Shown one piece after another: positions 1 through 9,101 of a DNA stretch of 38,282 nucleotides. The DNA comes from an uncultured Spirochaetaceae bacterium (GTDB lineage: Bacteria; Spirochaetota; Spirochaetia; Treponematales; Treponemataceae), in assembly GCA_902783245.1 (NCBI GenBank), contig CACZQF010000005.1:1-38282 (forward strand). Direction: 5' to 3'. Position 1 is the first letter of the stretch; each line of letters begins with the position of its first letter. The position numbers and the translations under genes were made by a program. Under the pieces are notes generated by a model. The model ran no database searches, was not told the origin of the DNA, and saw nothing but the letters and a program-made list of their open reading frames with translations.

Positions 1-779
1 AGTCCATCCCAACCATCTGCACCGACTATAGGAGTATTAATTCCCTGTGCACGCAGCTGCTTTGCAATCAAAGCAACCGTTGAATAATAATCCGGCAGAT
101 ATACAACGTCTGGATTAGTTGTTTTAATCTTTGTAAGCTGAGCGTTAAAGTCTTTATCACCCTTCTGATATGACTCCTTCGCAACAACCTCACCGCCCTT
201 AGATGTAAACGCACTTACAAAATTCTCTGTAAGACCTACAGAGTAGTCGTTTCCTACATCATAGAGAATGGCCGCACGTTTTACCTTAAGATAATCTGCG
301 CAGAAAAGACCGCCTACAGTTCCCTGGAAAGGATCAATAAAACATGCACGGAAAATGAAATCGCCGGCATCAGTGATTGCAGGTGCAGTAGCTGCAGGAG
401 CAATTTGAACAACTTTACTAGCTTGTGCAAGCGTAGTAATTGACAACGCACAGCCAGAAGTCAGTGAACCGATGACCATTTGAACTTTATCACGTGTAGT
501 CAGCTTTTTAAATGCATTGACAGTTTTATCAGCATTACCTTCATCGTCTTCGCTGATAAGCATAAACGGCTTTCCGTTTACACCACCTGCTGCATTAATT
601 TCCTCAATTGCGAGCTCAACGCCTTTTTTGCATTCTGCACCATATGCAGTGTAATCACCAGAAAGGGGGAAAATACCGCCGATTTTAATCTCGTTACTTT
701 CTTTTTTCGCACAGCCCGTCAGTGAAACAAAGGCTGTAAAACCAACTGAAAACAGAAACAGCAGTTTTGATGCTTTCAT
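1..779 (-). CDS. ABC transporter substrate-binding lipoprotein, branched-chain amino-acid type (partial, 3' end outside window)
   Basis: About 259 residues are visible; the C-terminus runs off the window start. The N-terminus has a lysine, a hydrophobic stretch and the lipobox LTGC with the acylated cysteine at residue 23, so the mature protein should be membrane-anchored outside the inner membrane. It continues with IKIGGIFPLSG and GVELAIEEINAAGGVNGK, hallmarks of the Leu/Ile/Val-binding (Peripla_BP_6, LivJ-like) family, and the IGSLTSGCA and FRACFIDPFQG stretches typical of the first lobe. It should capture a small amino acid or related ligand for an ABC permease, but the ligand cannot be read from sequence. 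The ATG at 779 has GGAGG six bases upstream and its own promoter. No transporter genes are in view; they may lie beyond position 1. Confidence 0.9.
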   Translation of the reverse strand, partial: MKASKLLFLFSVGFTAFVSLTGCAKKESNEIKIGGIFPLSGDYTAYGAECKKGVELAIEEINAAGGVNGKPFMLISEDDEGNADKTVNAFKKLTTRDKVQMVIGSLTSGCALSITTLAQASKVVQIAPAATAPAITDAGDFIFRACFIDPFQGTVGGLFCADYLKVKRAAILYDVGNDYSVGLTENFVSAFTSKGGEVVAKESYQKGDKDFNAQLTKIKTTNPDVVYLPDYYSTVALIAKQLRAQGINTPIVGADGWDG

Positions 780-812
780 ACAGGACCTCCAAAGAAATCA
801 AATATTGAGTAC

Positions 813-841
813 ATAGTAATGAGAAATGAGAGGTTTGTAAA
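813..841 (-). promoter_or_regulatory. Promoter of the substrate-binding lipoprotein gene
   Basis: On the minus strand TTTACA (836-841) and TACTAT (813-818) are separated by exactly 17 bases, a good sigma-70 type arrangement. The predicted start lies near 806, about 27 bases before the ATG, with the GGAGG ribosome binding site at 786-790. It lies downstream of the terminator at 912-945, so the gene is expressed independently of the ribosomal operon. Confidence 0.65.
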
Positions 842-911
842 GTGAAAAATTAAATATTTTAAAGTAAAAACAGTAAAACTAAAGTATTTATTAGATTAAA
901 CCGTTGTTTAA

Positions 912-945
912 AATAAAAAAGCCGTCCTTAGTTATAAAGGACGGC
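912..945 (-). terminator. Intrinsic terminator closing the ribosomal-protein block
   Basis: A perfect 9-bp stem (GCCGTCCTT, 921-929, with AAGGACGGC, 937-945) and a 7-base loop are followed on the minus strand by a U-rich tract (read from the A-run at 911-920). It lies 16 bases after the stop of the zinc-ribbon gene, and is the natural end of the alpha operon. Confidence 0.9.
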
Positions 946-961
946 ATACAAAAGCCTTGAA

Positions 962-1177
962 TTAGTTGGCAGCAGCTTCTTCCGCAGTTGCGGCAGGCTT
1001 TGCTTTCAAAGCTTTGTTCTTGAGTGCGGCCTTGCAGTATTTGCATACTTTTACTTTCTGGCCGTCAACTTCCTGTTCATAAACAACTTTTATACCAGTT
1101 GCATGACAAATCGGACATTCGCCTCTGCCATGAGCCGGCTGTGAACGAAGGGGAACTCCACGATGTGCTTTAGACAT
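962..1177 (-). CDS. Small zinc-ribbon protein, conserved hypothetical, last gene of the alpha operon
   Basis: The product has 71 residues with CPIC near residue 21 and CKYC near residue 46, which together look like a four-cysteine zinc ribbon. A basic N-terminus (RGVPLRSQPAHGRGE) precedes it, and an Ala/Lys-rich tail (KNKALKAKPAATAEEAAAN) resembles the tail of the preceding L17. The ATG at 1177 has AAGGAG upstream, and the gene starts three bases after the rplQ stop, so it is co-transcribed and probably translationally linked. Size, charge and position suggest a ribosome- or RNA-associated protein, but this is inference; I do not recognise a named family. A terminator follows directly. Confidence 0.8.
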   Translation of the reverse strand: MSKAHRGVPLRSQPAHGRGECPICHATGIKVVYEQEVDGQKVKVCKYCKAALKNKALKAKPAATAEEAAAN

Positions 1178-1180
1178 AAA

Positions 1181-1762
1181 CTACTCCTTCTTCTCGGCGC
1201 CTTCATCAGCAGCTTTCTTTGCTGCTTTAGGAGCTTTAGCTTTTGCGGTACCCGCTTTTTTTGCAGCAGGAGCTTTCTTTGCTTTTTCAGCAGATTTCTT
1301 CTCTGCAGATGCTTCAGCAGATTTCTTCTCTGCAGGTGCTTCAGCAGTTTTTTCAGCCTTTTTAGCTTTCTTATCTGCTTTTTTCTCTTCGGCATCAGTA
1401 TCAAGCTTATAATCAACAAGCTCAAGAATAACAACATCTGCCGCATCACCCTGACGGAAACCAAGCTTGAGGATACGAGTATATCCACCCCGACGGCCCT
1501 TCATACGGGGACCAATCTCTGTAAACAATTTATTCAAAATCTTTTCATCCTGAATAAATTTGGCAGCCTGACGGCGGTTGTGTACAGTATCAACCTTGCT
1601 TCTGGTTACAAGTTTTTCAGCAGCTTTTCTTACCTCAAGAGCCTTAGATCTTGTAGTCGTAATGCGCTCAAATCTAAAGAGTGAAGTCACCATGTTACGA
1701 GACATAGCACGGCGATGAGCTGTTGTACGTGAAAGCGGATTAAAACCATTTCTATGATTCAT
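1181..1762 (-). CDS. rplQ: 50S ribosomal protein L17 with long Ala/Lys-rich C-terminal tail
   Basis: Residues 1-120 match L17 ([20 protein letters not shown], then [28 protein letters not shown]). L17 sits near the peptide exit tunnel of the large subunit. The protein has 193 residues; many bacterial L17 proteins end near 120-130, so about 70 residues form an added low-complexity tail made of Lys, Ala and Glu. Two copies of a nine-residue unit containing AEKKSAE are visible, encoded by a 27-bp tandem repeat. The start ATG at 1762 overlaps the end of rpoA by 11 bases, indicating translational coupling. The tail is probably disordered and cationic; its role is unknown. Confidence 0.97.
   Translation of the reverse strand: MNHRNGFNPLSRTTAHRRAMSRNMVTSLFRFERITTTRSKALEVRKAAEKLVTRSKVDTVHNRRQAAKFIQDEKILNKLFTEIGPRMKGRRGGYTRILKLGFRQGDAADVVILELVDYKLDTDAEEKKADKKAKKAEKTAEAPAEKKSAEASAEKKSAEKAKKAPAAKKAGTAKAKAPKAAKKAADEGAEKKE
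1288..1347 (-). repeat. 27-bp tandem repeat inside the rplQ tail
   Basis: Two near-identical 27-bp units lie at 1288-1314 and 1315-1341, differing at one visible base, with a partial third to 1347. They encode the repeated nine-residue Glu-Lys-Lys-Ser-Ala unit of the L17 tail and stay in frame, so copy number could vary without breaking the gene. Confidence 0.8.
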
Positions 1763-2807
1763 CTGTTTCTTCCTTCTTCTTTATGGGATTGACAGCATTC
1801 TTCAGATGACTGTAATCGGTCATACCAAGCGTTAAGTTCCATTCCTGAAGCTTTTCTTTTATCTCAGTAAGACTCTTTTTACCAAAGTTGCGTGTCTTCG
1901 CAATATCATCTTCTGTCTTTTTAGTTAATTCACCGATCGTCTTTATGTTAGCGTTCTTGAGACAATTAGAAGAACGCACAGAAAGCTCCAGTTCTTCAAC
2001 AGGAGTATTGAGCAAGGCACGGATATGCTCATCACCTTCGTCAAGATCATCTCCGCCGTTAACATCACTGTCGTTAAAGTTTACAAAGATTGAAAAATGA
2101 TCTTTTGCAATCTTCGCAGCTTCAGCCAATGCATCTTCAGGAGCGATTGATCCATCTGTCCAAATTTCAAGAATAAGCTTGTCATAATCGTTCCGTTGTC
2201 CAACACGGCAAGGCTCGATTGCGTACTTTACTTTCGGCACAGGAGTGAATATTGCATCCATCGGAATTACACCGACAACTTCAATATAATGTTCGTTAAC
2301 CTCAGCAGGTACATATCCACGACCAAGATCCACCTGGATTTCAAAGTCTATGTGAGCACCTTCCATCATAGTGAAAATGTGCTGTCCAGTAGACATGACT
2401 TCCAAAGCGCCGTCTTTTGCAAAGTTATCACTCAAGACGGTACCAGGACCCTTAAATTCGTAAAGGATAGTATCCTGTTCCGTGTCTCCAGGGAGCCGCA
2501 AACGGATCTGTTTCAAGCTATTCAGTATCTCCAGCGTATCTTCTTCCACATTGGGAATGGGATCAAATTCACTGGAAATTACATGAGGAACACCATCAGC
2601 ATCATATGAAGTAATCCGTACAGAGCTTATTGCATATCCCGGAATCGAAGAGAGCAGCACACGGCGGAGTGTATTACCCACCGTTGTACCGAATCCCGGT
2701 TCAAAGGGATATGCAGTAAACTTACCGTAGTTGGGATTAGTTTCAAGATGCTCAAATGTAATGCCTTTCGGTTTTTTAAAACCTTTAAGCAGATTTTTGC
2801 GAGCCAT
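1752..2807 (-). CDS. rpoA: DNA-directed RNA polymerase subunit alpha
   Basis: 351 residues. The N-terminal dimerisation domain is clear ([29 protein letters not shown]), followed by the beta-contacting segment and the C-terminal domain ([20 protein letters not shown], then [12 protein letters not shown]) that contacts UP elements and activators. Length is slightly above the usual 310-340. The ATG at 2807 has AAGGAG upstream. It lies between rpsD and rplQ as in the standard alpha operon. The dimer of this subunit nucleates assembly of core polymerase with RpoB and RpoC, both encoded in this window. Confidence 0.98.
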   Translation of the reverse strand: MARKNLLKGFKKPKGITFEHLETNPNYGKFTAYPFEPGFGTTVGNTLRRVLLSSIPGYAISSVRITSYDADGVPHVISSEFDPIPNVEEDTLEILNSLKQIRLRLPGDTEQDTILYEFKGPGTVLSDNFAKDGALEVMSTGQHIFTMMEGAHIDFEIQVDLGRGYVPAEVNEHYIEVVGVIPMDAIFTPVPKVKYAIEPCRVGQRNDYDKLILEIWTDGSIAPEDALAEAAKIAKDHFSIFVNFNDSDVNGGDDLDEGDEHIRALLNTPVEELELSVRSSNCLKNANIKTIGELTKKTEDDIAKTRNFGKKSLTEIKEKLQEWNLTLGMTDYSHLKNAVNPIKKKEETDES

Positions 2808-2816
2808 CTGAACTCC

Positions 2817-3452
2817 TTATTTAGAATAGAGCTCAACCACGAGCTGTTCTTTAATATCGGCCAAATCGGTCACTTCTTCGCGGCGAGGATATGCAGTGAA
2901 AGTTCCCTTCACCGCATCAACATCGACTGAAACCCACGGATTGCCAGAAGCCTTTGAAAGCTCCTTAAGACCATCCTGAACAACAGCCAGTTTCTTGCTC
3001 TTTTCCTTCACTTCGACAACATCACCAGGTTTAACATTGTAGCTCGGAATAGTTACCTTTTTGCCGTTAACGAGCATATGACCATGCAGAACAAGCTGAC
3101 GAGCCTGATTTCTGTTAATAGCAAAATGCATTCTGAACACAACATTATCAAGCCGGGATTCAAGCAAAGTAATAAGGTTTGCACCAGTTACTCCAGACAT
3201 GCGCTGAGCACGGCCGAAAGTAAGGCGGAACTGCTTCTCAAGCATACCGTACAGACGCTTAATCTTCTGCTTTTCACGGAGCTGTGTACCATACTCACTC
3301 CGCTTTCCAGCTCTGAGCTTGGGATCTTTGCCAGGAGCACCCCGTTTCTTGTTAATGGGGCACTTATCGCTCTTACAACGATCACCTTTCAGGAACAGCT
3401 TAGTTCCCTCAGCTCTGCACATTCTACAGATAGGACCAGTATATCTTGCCAT
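2817..3452 (-). CDS. rpsD: 30S ribosomal protein S4
   Basis: 211 residues, within the normal 200-210 range. The N-terminus carries four cysteines (CRMC and a later C-x4-C in GDRCKSDKCPIN), the zinc-binding form of S4. The S4 RNA-binding domain follows (LESRLDNVVFRMHFAINRNQ, ARQLVLHGHMLVNGKKVTIP). S4 is a primary assembly protein of the small subunit and, in other bacteria, represses its own operon; whether that holds here cannot be seen. The spacing to rpoA is 9 bases and to rpsK 15 bases. Confidence 0.97.
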   Translation of the reverse strand: MARYTGPICRMCRAEGTKLFLKGDRCKSDKCPINKKRGAPGKDPKLRAGKRSEYGTQLREKQKIKRLYGMLEKQFRLTFGRAQRMSGVTGANLITLLESRLDNVVFRMHFAINRNQARQLVLHGHMLVNGKKVTIPSYNVKPGDVVEVKEKSKKLAVVQDGLKELSKASGNPWVSVDVDAVKGTFTAYPRREEVTDLADIKEQLVVELYSK

Positions 3453-3467
3453 TTGTTGGTTATCTCC

Positions 3468-3848
3468 TTACATGCTACGAGTTTTACGCGGGCGGCATCC
3501 GTTATGCGGAATAGGGGTAATATCAGAAATTGATTTTACCTTAAGTCCCAGAGAACCAATTGAACGGATGGCGTTCTCACGTCCCATTCCAGGTCCTTTG
3601 ACGAATACATGAACTTCGCGCAAACCATAGCTCACAGCCTTCTGAATTGCAGATTCAGCAACAGACTGAGCCGCAAACGGAGTAGACTTCTTGGCACCAC
3701 GGAAACCAAGTCCACCAGAAGATGCCCATGAAAGTGTATTTCCCTTCAGGTCTGTCACTGTAACAATAGTATTGTTGAACGTAGCCTGAATATAAATATT
3801 ACCTTCGTAAACGCTCTTCTTCTCTTTTCTCTTCTTTACAGCTGGCAT
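3468..3848 (-). CDS. rpsK: 30S ribosomal protein S11
   Basis: 126 residues. Family signatures: [39 protein letters not shown] and the C-terminal [19 protein letters not shown]11 forms part of the platform of the small subunit, contacting 16S rRNA near the mRNA exit. It lies between rpsM and rpsD with short spacers (15 bases each side), consistent with one polycistronic message. A basic run (KKRKEKK) precedes the core. Confidence 0.97.
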   Translation of the reverse strand: MPAVKKRKEKKSVYEGNIYIQATFNNTIVTVTDLKGNTLSWASSGGLGFRGAKKSTPFAAQSVAESAIQKAVSYGLREVHVFVKGPGMGRENAIRSIGSLGLKVKSISDITPIPHNGCRPRKTRSM

Positions 3849-3863
3849 TTACCTAACCTCCCC

Positions 3864-4235
3864 TTAAACTGCCTTCTTCTTGTTAGCGACAGTCTTCTTC
3901 TTACCTTTGCGGGTACGGGCGTTAGTACGTGTGCGCTGGCCACGGACAGGAAGTCCTTTTCTATGGCGCAGACCACGATAGCAGCCAATATCCATAAGAC
4001 GCTTAATATTAAGACCAATTTCTGAGCGAAGACGACCTTCTACCTTATAATCCTTGTCAATAACTTCACGAAGTTTTGCAAGATCGTCATTAGAAAGATC
4101 ATTCAACATTGCCATAGGATCAATCTTTGTCTTTTCACAAATAGCTTTGGCGGAAGAACGGCCAATGCCGTAAACATATGTCAAAGCGACTATGACGTGT
4201 TTGTTAGGGAGATCAACTCCCGCAATTCGAGCCAT
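3864..4235 (-). CDS. rpsM: 30S ribosomal protein S13
   Basis: 123 residues. It begins [20 protein letters not shown] and contains the helix-hairpin motif [12 protein letters not shown], the [16 protein letters not shown] segment, and the basic tail that reaches toward tRNA on the head of the small subunit. The C-terminal tail ([15 protein letters not shown]) is strongly basic. rpmJ ends 10 bases upstream of its ATG. infA is absent from this neighbourhood. Confidence 0.97.
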   Translation of the reverse strand: MARIAGVDLPNKHVIVALTYVYGIGRSSAKAICEKTKIDPMAMLNDLSNDDLAKLREVIDKDYKVEGRLRSEIGLNIKRLMDIGCYRGLRHRKGLPVRGQRTRTNARTRKGKKKTVANKKKAV

Positions 4236-4245
4236 CTGTTACTCC

Positions 4246-4359
4246 TCAACCCTGTCTCTGCTTATGCTTCGGATTTGAACAAATGATACGGATAATACCG
4301 TTACGTTTGATAACCTTGCATTTATCGCAGATAGGCTTTACGCTGGTTCGTACTTTCAT
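4246..4359 (-). CDS. rpmJ: 50S ribosomal protein L36
   Basis: A 37-residue ORF. The sequence [20 protein letters not shown] continues to [13 protein letters not shown], the classic L36 with the zinc ligands Cys11, Cys14, Cys27 and His32 all present, so this is the zinc-binding form. The ATG at 4359 has AGGGGGA a few bases upstream. It opens the rpmJ-rpsM-rpsK-rpsD-rpoA-rplQ segment, with a possible internal promoter in the 116-base gap after secY. Confidence 0.97.
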   Translation of the reverse strand: MKVRTSVKPICDKCKVIKRNGIIRIICSNPKHKQRQG

Positions 4360-4428
4360 AAAAGTCCCCCTGAAATGCGTTATCCTGAATCATGGCAACT
4401 CGCAATGAGTTACAATCCAGTGGCGAAT

Positions 4429-4458
4429 AATATACCACACATTTCATAACTTATTCTA
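4429..4458 (-). promoter_or_regulatory. Possible internal promoter before rpmJ
   Basis: The secY-rpmJ gap (4360-4475) is AT-rich and longer than its neighbours. On the minus strand TATATT (4429-4434) is a good -10; the -35 is poor (TAGAAT at 4453-4458, 18-base spacer). A small hairpin, AACTC with GAGTT around a 5-base loop, follows before rpmJ. This could supply extra alpha-operon mRNA, but the -35 is weak and the call is tentative. Confidence 0.35.
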
Positions 4459-4475
4459 CCCTTTATTCACGAAAC

Positions 4476-5807
4476 TTAGAGATTTCGTGACCGAATTTTA
4501 CCCTTTTTTACCAATCCATCCTGATGATGCATCTTCAAAAGAGCTTCTACCTGACTCATCGTATCAAGATCGACACCAACCATAATTATCAACGAAGTAC
4601 CACCCATCAACATAGATATTGACTGGGGGAATCCGAAAATATTCTGGATAATTGTCGGCAGTACAGCAATTGCAGCCAAGAACAAAGAGCCGGGCAATAC
4701 CAAGCGGTTCAACACTCTCTGCAAATACTCTTCTGTTTTATCCGTGCGGATTCCGGGAATAGAACCGCCGTTCTCTCTGATATTCTTCGCAATCTCTGTG
4801 GGGTTCAGGGTTACCTGTGTGTAGAAGTATGCAAAGAACACGATAAGGATAATCATCAGAGCATTATACCAAAAACCGGTCGGTGTCAGAATCGCAGACA
4901 GCTTTCCAATCCACCGGGCAGATTTCTGATTATTTCCCAAACTAGATACAATCTGCAGCGGGAATGTCAGGAACGAAGAAGCAAAAATTACAGGAATAAC
5001 ATTCGAAGGATTAATCTTGAATGGGATATAAGTGTTTTGACCACCATACATTTTTCTGCCGACTACACGTTTAGCGTAGTGAACAGGAATCTTACGCTCC
5101 CCCTGCTCTTCAAAAATTACAAGAGCAATAATACCAAGGAACATAATCAGAACAACAATTACAAAAACGATATTAAGACCGTCTTTGACTTTATTGTACA
5201 ATTCAATAACTGCATGAGGCAGACGAGCAACGATACCAGCAAACAGCAGCATTGAGATGCCGTTACCGATACCATGACCAGTGATCTGATCACCCAGCCA
5301 AACAGTTACCATTGATCCTGTCGTAACCGTAAGCATAGCAAGCAGCCGGAACATCAAGTTACTGTCCAGAACTATACACCCGGGAATGCTTTCGGCATAA
5401 ACCGTTACGGCAAGTGACTGTATCAAACAGACAAAAACCGTACCGATACGCGTCCAGCCTGCAACCTTCTGCTGACCACCATCTTCCTGCGCCGCCCGCT
5501 TGAGCGACGGGAAGATGATCAAAGCCAACTGCATGATAATCTGCATTGAAATGTAAGGCATAACGCCTAACATAAAAATAGAGAAGTTTGAAAATGCACC
5601 ACCAACAAAGAAATCCATATAACTGGCAAAAGCATTTTTATTCTGCTTTGCCAGATTATCGAAGTATTGCAGCAGTACACTCGCATCAATGCCAGGTATA
5701 GTCAGAACGCTTCCCAGACGGAAAACAGCAAGGACAATAAAAGTAAAGAATATACGATCACGTAATTCTTTAATTTTAAACATATTTACAATTGAATTGC
5801 TTGCCAT
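4476..5807 (-). CDS. secY: Preprotein translocase channel subunit SecY
   Basis: 443 residues with about ten hydrophobic segments. Recognisable landmarks: the N-terminal KIKELRDRIFFTFIVLAVFR, the plug/TM2 segment (FVGGAFSNFSIFMLGVMPYI), GQITGHGIGNGIS-like TM4-5 region (DQITGHGIGNGISMLLF), and the cytosolic loop TQVTLNPTEIAKNIRENGG. It forms the protein-conducting channel in the inner membrane with SecE, whose gene is at 28950-29135. It follows rplO as in the spc operon; adk and map, which often follow secY, are not here. Confidence 0.97.
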   Translation of the reverse strand: MASNSIVNMFKIKELRDRIFFTFIVLAVFRLGSVLTIPGIDASVLLQYFDNLAKQNKNAFASYMDFFVGGAFSNFSIFMLGVMPYISMQIIMQLALIIFPSLKRAAQEDGGQQKVAGWTRIGTVFVCLIQSLAVTVYAESIPGCIVLDSNLMFRLLAMLTVTTGSMVTVWLGDQITGHGIGNGISMLLFAGIVARLPHAVIELYNKVKDGLNIVFVIVVLIMFLGIIALVIFEEQGERKIPVHYAKRVVGRKMYGGQNTYIPFKINPSNVIPVIFASSFLTFPLQIVSSLGNNQKSARWIGKLSAILTPTGFWYNALMIILIVFFAYFYTQVTLNPTEIAKNIRENGGSIPGIRTDKTEEYLQRVLNRLVLPGSLFLAAIAVLPTIIQNIFGFPQSISMLMGGTSLIIMVGVDLDTMSQVEALLKMHHQDGLVKKGKIRSRNL

Positions 5808-5822
5808 TTCTGTCCCCGTCGC

Positions 5823-6299
5823 CTATTTTTCTTCTGCATTCTCAGCCGCTTTCACGACTACAGTGCCGCCAGCTTTTTCGATTTTTTCTTTAGCTGAGGC
5901 TGAAGTCTTATCAACTTTAACCGTCAGTTTCTTAGAAAGCTCGCCGTTACCAAGAATCTTGATATACGTCGCATCGCTCTTAAGCAGGCCTTTTGCCGTC
6001 AAAGATGCTCTGTCCACTGTGTCACCGTCAGCAAATTTTGCTTCCAGATCTGTCAGATTCAAGCAGACATAGTCTTTCTTATACCGGTAATTTGAAAAGC
6101 CCTTCTGAGCCAGACGGCGATACAGAGGCATCTGACCGCCTTCAAAGCCTACATAAGTCTTTCCGCCAGAACGTGACTGCTGTCCTTTGTTACCTCTTCC
6201 GGCTGTTGTTCCACGACCAGATGAAGATCCACGGCCAACAATTCTCTTCTTCTTGTTTGCACCCTCAGGAGCATTCAAAACAGGATTGTATGCTGTCAT
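5823..6299 (-). CDS. rplO: 50S ribosomal protein L15
   Basis: 158 residues. The Gly/Arg-rich N-terminal extension typical of L15 is present (RIVGRGSSSGRGTTAGRGNK, QQSRSGGKTYVGFEGGQMPL), followed by the globular domain ending VVVKAAENAEEK. It starts at 6299, sharing one base with the rpmD stop codon in a TAATG junction, so translation is probably coupled to L30. L15 is a late assembly protein of the large subunit. Confidence 0.97.
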   Translation of the reverse strand: MTAYNPVLNAPEGANKKKRIVGRGSSSGRGTTAGRGNKGQQSRSGGKTYVGFEGGQMPLYRRLAQKGFSNYRYKKDYVCLNLTDLEAKFADGDTVDRASLTAKGLLKSDATYIKILGNGELSKKLTVKVDKTSASAKEKIEKAGGTVVVKAAENAEEK

Positions 6300-6484
6300 T
6301 ACTGTACCTCCTCAACTTTAACTAAATGAGCTACAGCTGCAACCATACCGCGCACAGAAGGATTATCTTCCTGCACCACAGAAGAGTTGAGTTTTTTCAA
6401 GCCAAGACTACGAACAGTCGCAACCTTATCAGGCTTCTGTCTTATCGTACTTTTAACAAGAGTAATCTTAAGTTGTTTAGCCAT
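6299..6484 (-). CDS. rpmD: 50S ribosomal protein L30
   Basis: 61 residues, the usual size for bacterial L30. The sequence [20 protein letters not shown] followed by [20 protein letters not shown] and [15 protein letters not shown] matches the family closely. It sits between rpsE (3 bases upstream) and rplO (overlapping by the A of TAATG). Confidence 0.96.
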   Translation of the reverse strand: MAKQLKITLVKSTIRQKPDKVATVRSLGLKKLNSSVVQEDNPSVRGMVAAVAHLVKVEEVQ

Positions 6485-6487
6485 AGA

Positions 6488-7003
6488 TTAACCCCACATC
6501 TCTTTCAGAGTTTTACCTCTGTTCTGTGCCACTGCACGGGCATCCATCATCTGTGCGATAGCATCAAATGTTGCGCGCACAACATTAACAGCTGCACTTG
6601 AGCCGATAGACTTAGAAATAATATCTGTTGCGCCAGCTGCATCCATAACAGCACGAACAACACCACCTGCAATAATACCAGTACCAGGACAGGCCGGTTT
6701 CAGCAGCACAGAAGAGCTCTTATATTTTCCAAGAACTTCATGCGGCAGCGTACCGTTTTTTACAGGCATGACGATAAGATTTCTCTTTGCCCGGTCAAGG
6801 CTCTTCTTAATGGCCTCAGTAACATCATTAGCCTTACCAAAACCATATCCGACACGTCCCTTCTGATCACCGACAACAGTCAATGCAGAGAAAGACATAC
6901 GGCGGCCACCTTTTACCGTTTTGGCAGTACGGTTCAGTCTGACCAGTTTTTCTACAAATTCTTTCTCTTTCGGTTCTCTATCAAAATTTTTCTGGTGTTC
7001 CAT
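6488..7003 (-). CDS. rpsE: 30S ribosomal protein S5
   Basis: 171 residues. The double-stranded RNA-binding-like N-terminal domain (EKLVRLNRTAKTVKGGRRMS, GDQKGRVGYGFGKANDVTEA) and the C-terminal domain (GTGIIAGGVVRAVMDAAGAT, NVVRATFDAI) are intact. S5 lies at the mRNA entry channel and affects decoding fidelity. Spacing is 8 bases from rplR and 3 to rpmD. Confidence 0.97.
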   Translation of the reverse strand: MEHQKNFDREPKEKEFVEKLVRLNRTAKTVKGGRRMSFSALTVVGDQKGRVGYGFGKANDVTEAIKKSLDRAKRNLIVMPVKNGTLPHEVLGKYKSSSVLLKPACPGTGIIAGGVVRAVMDAAGATDIISKSIGSSAAVNVVRATFDAIAQMMDARAVAQNRGKTLKEMWG

Positions 7004-7011
7004 AGCCTCTC

Positions 7012-7374
7012 CTAGAATATGATACCCGCTTTGCGAGTTCCATCAGCAAGGGCTTTTACAACACCGTGATAAAGATATCCGTTGCGGTCGAACACTACAG
7101 TTGTAATATTCTTTTCTTTAAGACGTGCTCCCAATGCTTCACCAAGTTTTGCAGCACTTTCAATATTAGGCTTCAGCGCAGCAAATTCTTTTTCCAAAGT
7201 TGAAATAGAAGCAAGGGTTTTACCCTCATCATCATTGATAATCTGAACATACAGGTTGCAGTTACTGCGGGTTACCGTCATACGGGGGCGCTCAGCAGTA
7301 CCATAAACAGTCTTACGGATATGAACCTTTCTATGCAGACGTCTTCTCTGTTTATCATTCAGTTTCTTAAACAT
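7012..7374 (-). CDS. rplR: 50S ribosomal protein L18
   Basis: 120 residues from the ATG at 7374. A longer reading frame could begin at a GTG at 7383, but that GTG lies inside AAGGTGAG, which is the ribosome binding site for the ATG, so the shorter start is preferred. The sequence contains [20 protein letters not shown] and [20 protein letters not shown], ending [16 protein letters not shown]18 binds 5S rRNA together with L5, encoded three genes upstream. Confidence 0.96.
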   Translation of the reverse strand: MFKKLNDKQRRRLHRKVHIRKTVYGTAERPRMTVTRSNCNLYVQIINDDEGKTLASISTLEKEFAALKPNIESAAKLGEALGARLKEKNITTVVFDRNGYLYHGVVKALADGTRKAGIIF

Positions 7375-7384
7375 AAAACTCACC

Positions 7385-7924
7385 TTATTTTACGCCGGTC
7401 TTACCGACTTTGCGTCTGATGACTTCTGTCTCATAACGAATTCCCTTGCCTTTATAGGGCTCAGGCTTACGTAAACTACGGATTTCTGCACTGAACTGTC
7501 CGACCTGCTGCTTATTGATACCAGCGATGGTAACTTTACCCTGGGCATCGGCCGTCACTGTCAATCCTTCAGGAATCACAGCAATAAAGTCATTTGAGAA
7601 GCCAAGATTCATAACAAGATTCTTTCCCTGTACTTCCGCACGGTAACCGACGCCTGTTATGATAAGGCTCTTGGAGAAACCTTCTGTAACACCAACAACC
7701 ATGTCATGGATCAGATTACGATACAGTCCATGAGCTGCGCTTGCAGCTTTAGAATTATTAGCAGGTTTTACCAGAACTTTATTACCCTGAACTTCGATAA
7801 CGACATTTGCGTTATAATCCTGTTTCAGTTCCCCTTTAGGGCCTTTTACCGTAACCAACGCCGGCTCAACCTTTACGGTTACTCCAGCAGGAATAGCTAC
7901 AGGAAGCTTACCTATCTTAGACAT
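7385..7924 (-). CDS. rplF: 50S ribosomal protein L6
   Basis: 179 residues with both alpha/beta repeats of L6: the start [17 protein letters not shown], then [20 protein letters not shown], and the C-terminal signature [20 protein letters not shown] with GKTG. L6 lies near the factor-binding site under the L7/L12 stalk base. The ATG at 7924 follows rpsH with a 12-base spacer. Confidence 0.97.
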   Translation of the reverse strand: MSKIGKLPVAIPAGVTVKVEPALVTVKGPKGELKQDYNANVVIEVQGNKVLVKPANNSKAASAAHGLYRNLIHDMVVGVTEGFSKSLIITGVGYRAEVQGKNLVMNLGFSNDFIAVIPEGLTVTADAQGKVTIAGINKQQVGQFSAEIRSLRKPEPYKGKGIRYETEVIRRKVGKTGVK

Positions 7925-7936
7925 GCTTTCCTCCTA

Positions 7937-8335
7937 TTACCAGATAGAGCAAACGAGCTCGCCGCCAACCATCTTCTCTTTAGCCTTGCGACCAGTTGTA
8001 ACACCAGAAGATGTTGATACGATAATAATGCCATAACCATTATAGATACGGGGCATATCCTTATAACCAGAATACACACGGCGACCGGGTGTAGAAATCT
8101 TCTTCAACCCGTGAATTACCGGCGCATTCGTTTCATCATATTTCAGGAAAATGCGGATAATACTGCGGCCTTCATCCTGAACTTTCTTGAAGTTTTTAAT
8201 AAAACCTTCAGTTTTCAGGATTTTCACGATTTCCAGCTTAAGCTTTGAAGTAGAAATATCTACTTTTTCGTGGCGGGCCTGTGCCGCATTCCGGATCTTT
8301 GTAAGCATATCTGCTACGGGATCTGATGCACTCAT
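7937..8335 (-). CDS. rpsH: 30S ribosomal protein S8
   Basis: 132 residues. It contains [20 protein letters not shown] at the start and the conserved C-terminal [20 protein letters not shown] with LVCSIW. S8 binds the central domain of 16S rRNA and in enterobacteria represses the spc operon by binding its mRNA near rplE; no such site has been verified here. Confidence 0.97.
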   Translation of the reverse strand: MSASDPVADMLTKIRNAAQARHEKVDISTSKLKLEIVKILKTEGFIKNFKKVQDEGRSIIRIFLKYDETNAPVIHGLKKISTPGRRVYSGYKDMPRIYNGYGIIIVSTSSGVTTGRKAKEKMVGGELVCSIW

Positions 8336-8352
8336 ATTACTCTCCTACCATC

Positions 8353-8538
8353 CTACCAGCTGGATTTTGTGACGCCTGGCAGCAGGCCTTCACTAGCTAA
8401 TTTGCGGAAGCAAAGACGACACATCTTAAACTTGCGCAGATATCCGCGAGGACGACCGCAAATCTTACACCGGTTATATTTTCTTGTGTCATATTTCGGT
8501 GTGCGGTTCGCCTTGATTATCATTGATTTCTTAGCCAT
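8353..8538 (-). CDS. rpsN: 30S ribosomal protein S14, zinc-binding type Z
   Basis: 61 residues, the short form. Two CxxC pairs (CKIC in [10 protein letters not shown], and CRLC in [11 protein letters not shown]) are the zinc ligands of the type Z protein, which differs from the ~100-residue zinc-free form. It ends [11 protein letters not shown] as is usual. It lies between rplE and rpsH in the standard spc order. Confidence 0.97.
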   Translation of the reverse strand: MAKKSMIIKANRTPKYDTRKYNRCKICGRPRGYLRKFKMCRLCFRKLASEGLLPGVTKSSW

Positions 8539-8549
8539 GAACTCCTCAC

Positions 8550-9101
8550 TTATTTCCGGAAAGGCATATTGAACTTGGTAAGCAGAGCACGGGCCTCATA
8601 GTCCGTACGAGCACTAGTTACGATCGTGACGTTCAAACCGGAAATCTTGGTGATTTTATCAAAGTCAATTTCCGGGAAGATAATCTGTTCCGTAATACCA
8701 AGAGAAAAGTTTCCGTGGCCATCAAAACCGGTAGCCTTAATACCGCGGAAATCCTTAACACGAGGAAGCGCCACGTTAACAAGCCGATCAAGGAATTCAT
8801 ACATAATGTTTCCTCTCAGGGTTACCATAGCACCAATCTCATTGCCCTCACGAAGTTTGAAGTTAGCTATGCTTTTCTTCGCTCTTGTCTTGACCGCCTT
8901 CTGACCAGTAATCTGTGTAAGGTCAGTAATTGCGGCATCAAGGAGTTTCTTATTAGTGAGAGCTTCGCCCACACCCATGCTCACTACAATCTTTTTGATT
9001 GCAGGAATCTGCATGACTGATGTATATTCCAGCTCCTTAAAGAGCTCGGGGGCGATAGTGTCCTTATAGACTTTCTTAAGCCGGGGTACGTAATTATCCA
9101 T
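8550..9101 (-). CDS. rplE: 50S ribosomal protein L5
   Basis: 183 residues from the ATG at 9101 ([20 protein letters not shown]). A frame extension of six residues upstream exists, but the ATG forms a TAATG junction with the rplX stop and has GGAG a few bases upstream, so it is the natural start. Family signatures: [29 protein letters not shown], and the C-terminal [17 protein letters not shown]5 carries 5S rRNA and contacts the P-site tRNA. Confidence 0.96.
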   Translation of the reverse strand: MDNYVPRLKKVYKDTIAPELFKELEYTSVMQIPAIKKIVVSMGVGEALTNKKLLDAAITDLTQITGQKAVKTRAKKSIANFKLREGNEIGAMVTLRGNIMYEFLDRLVNVALPRVKDFRGIKATGFDGHGNFSLGITEQIIFPEIDFDKITKISGLNVTIVTSARTDYEARALLTKFNMPFRK

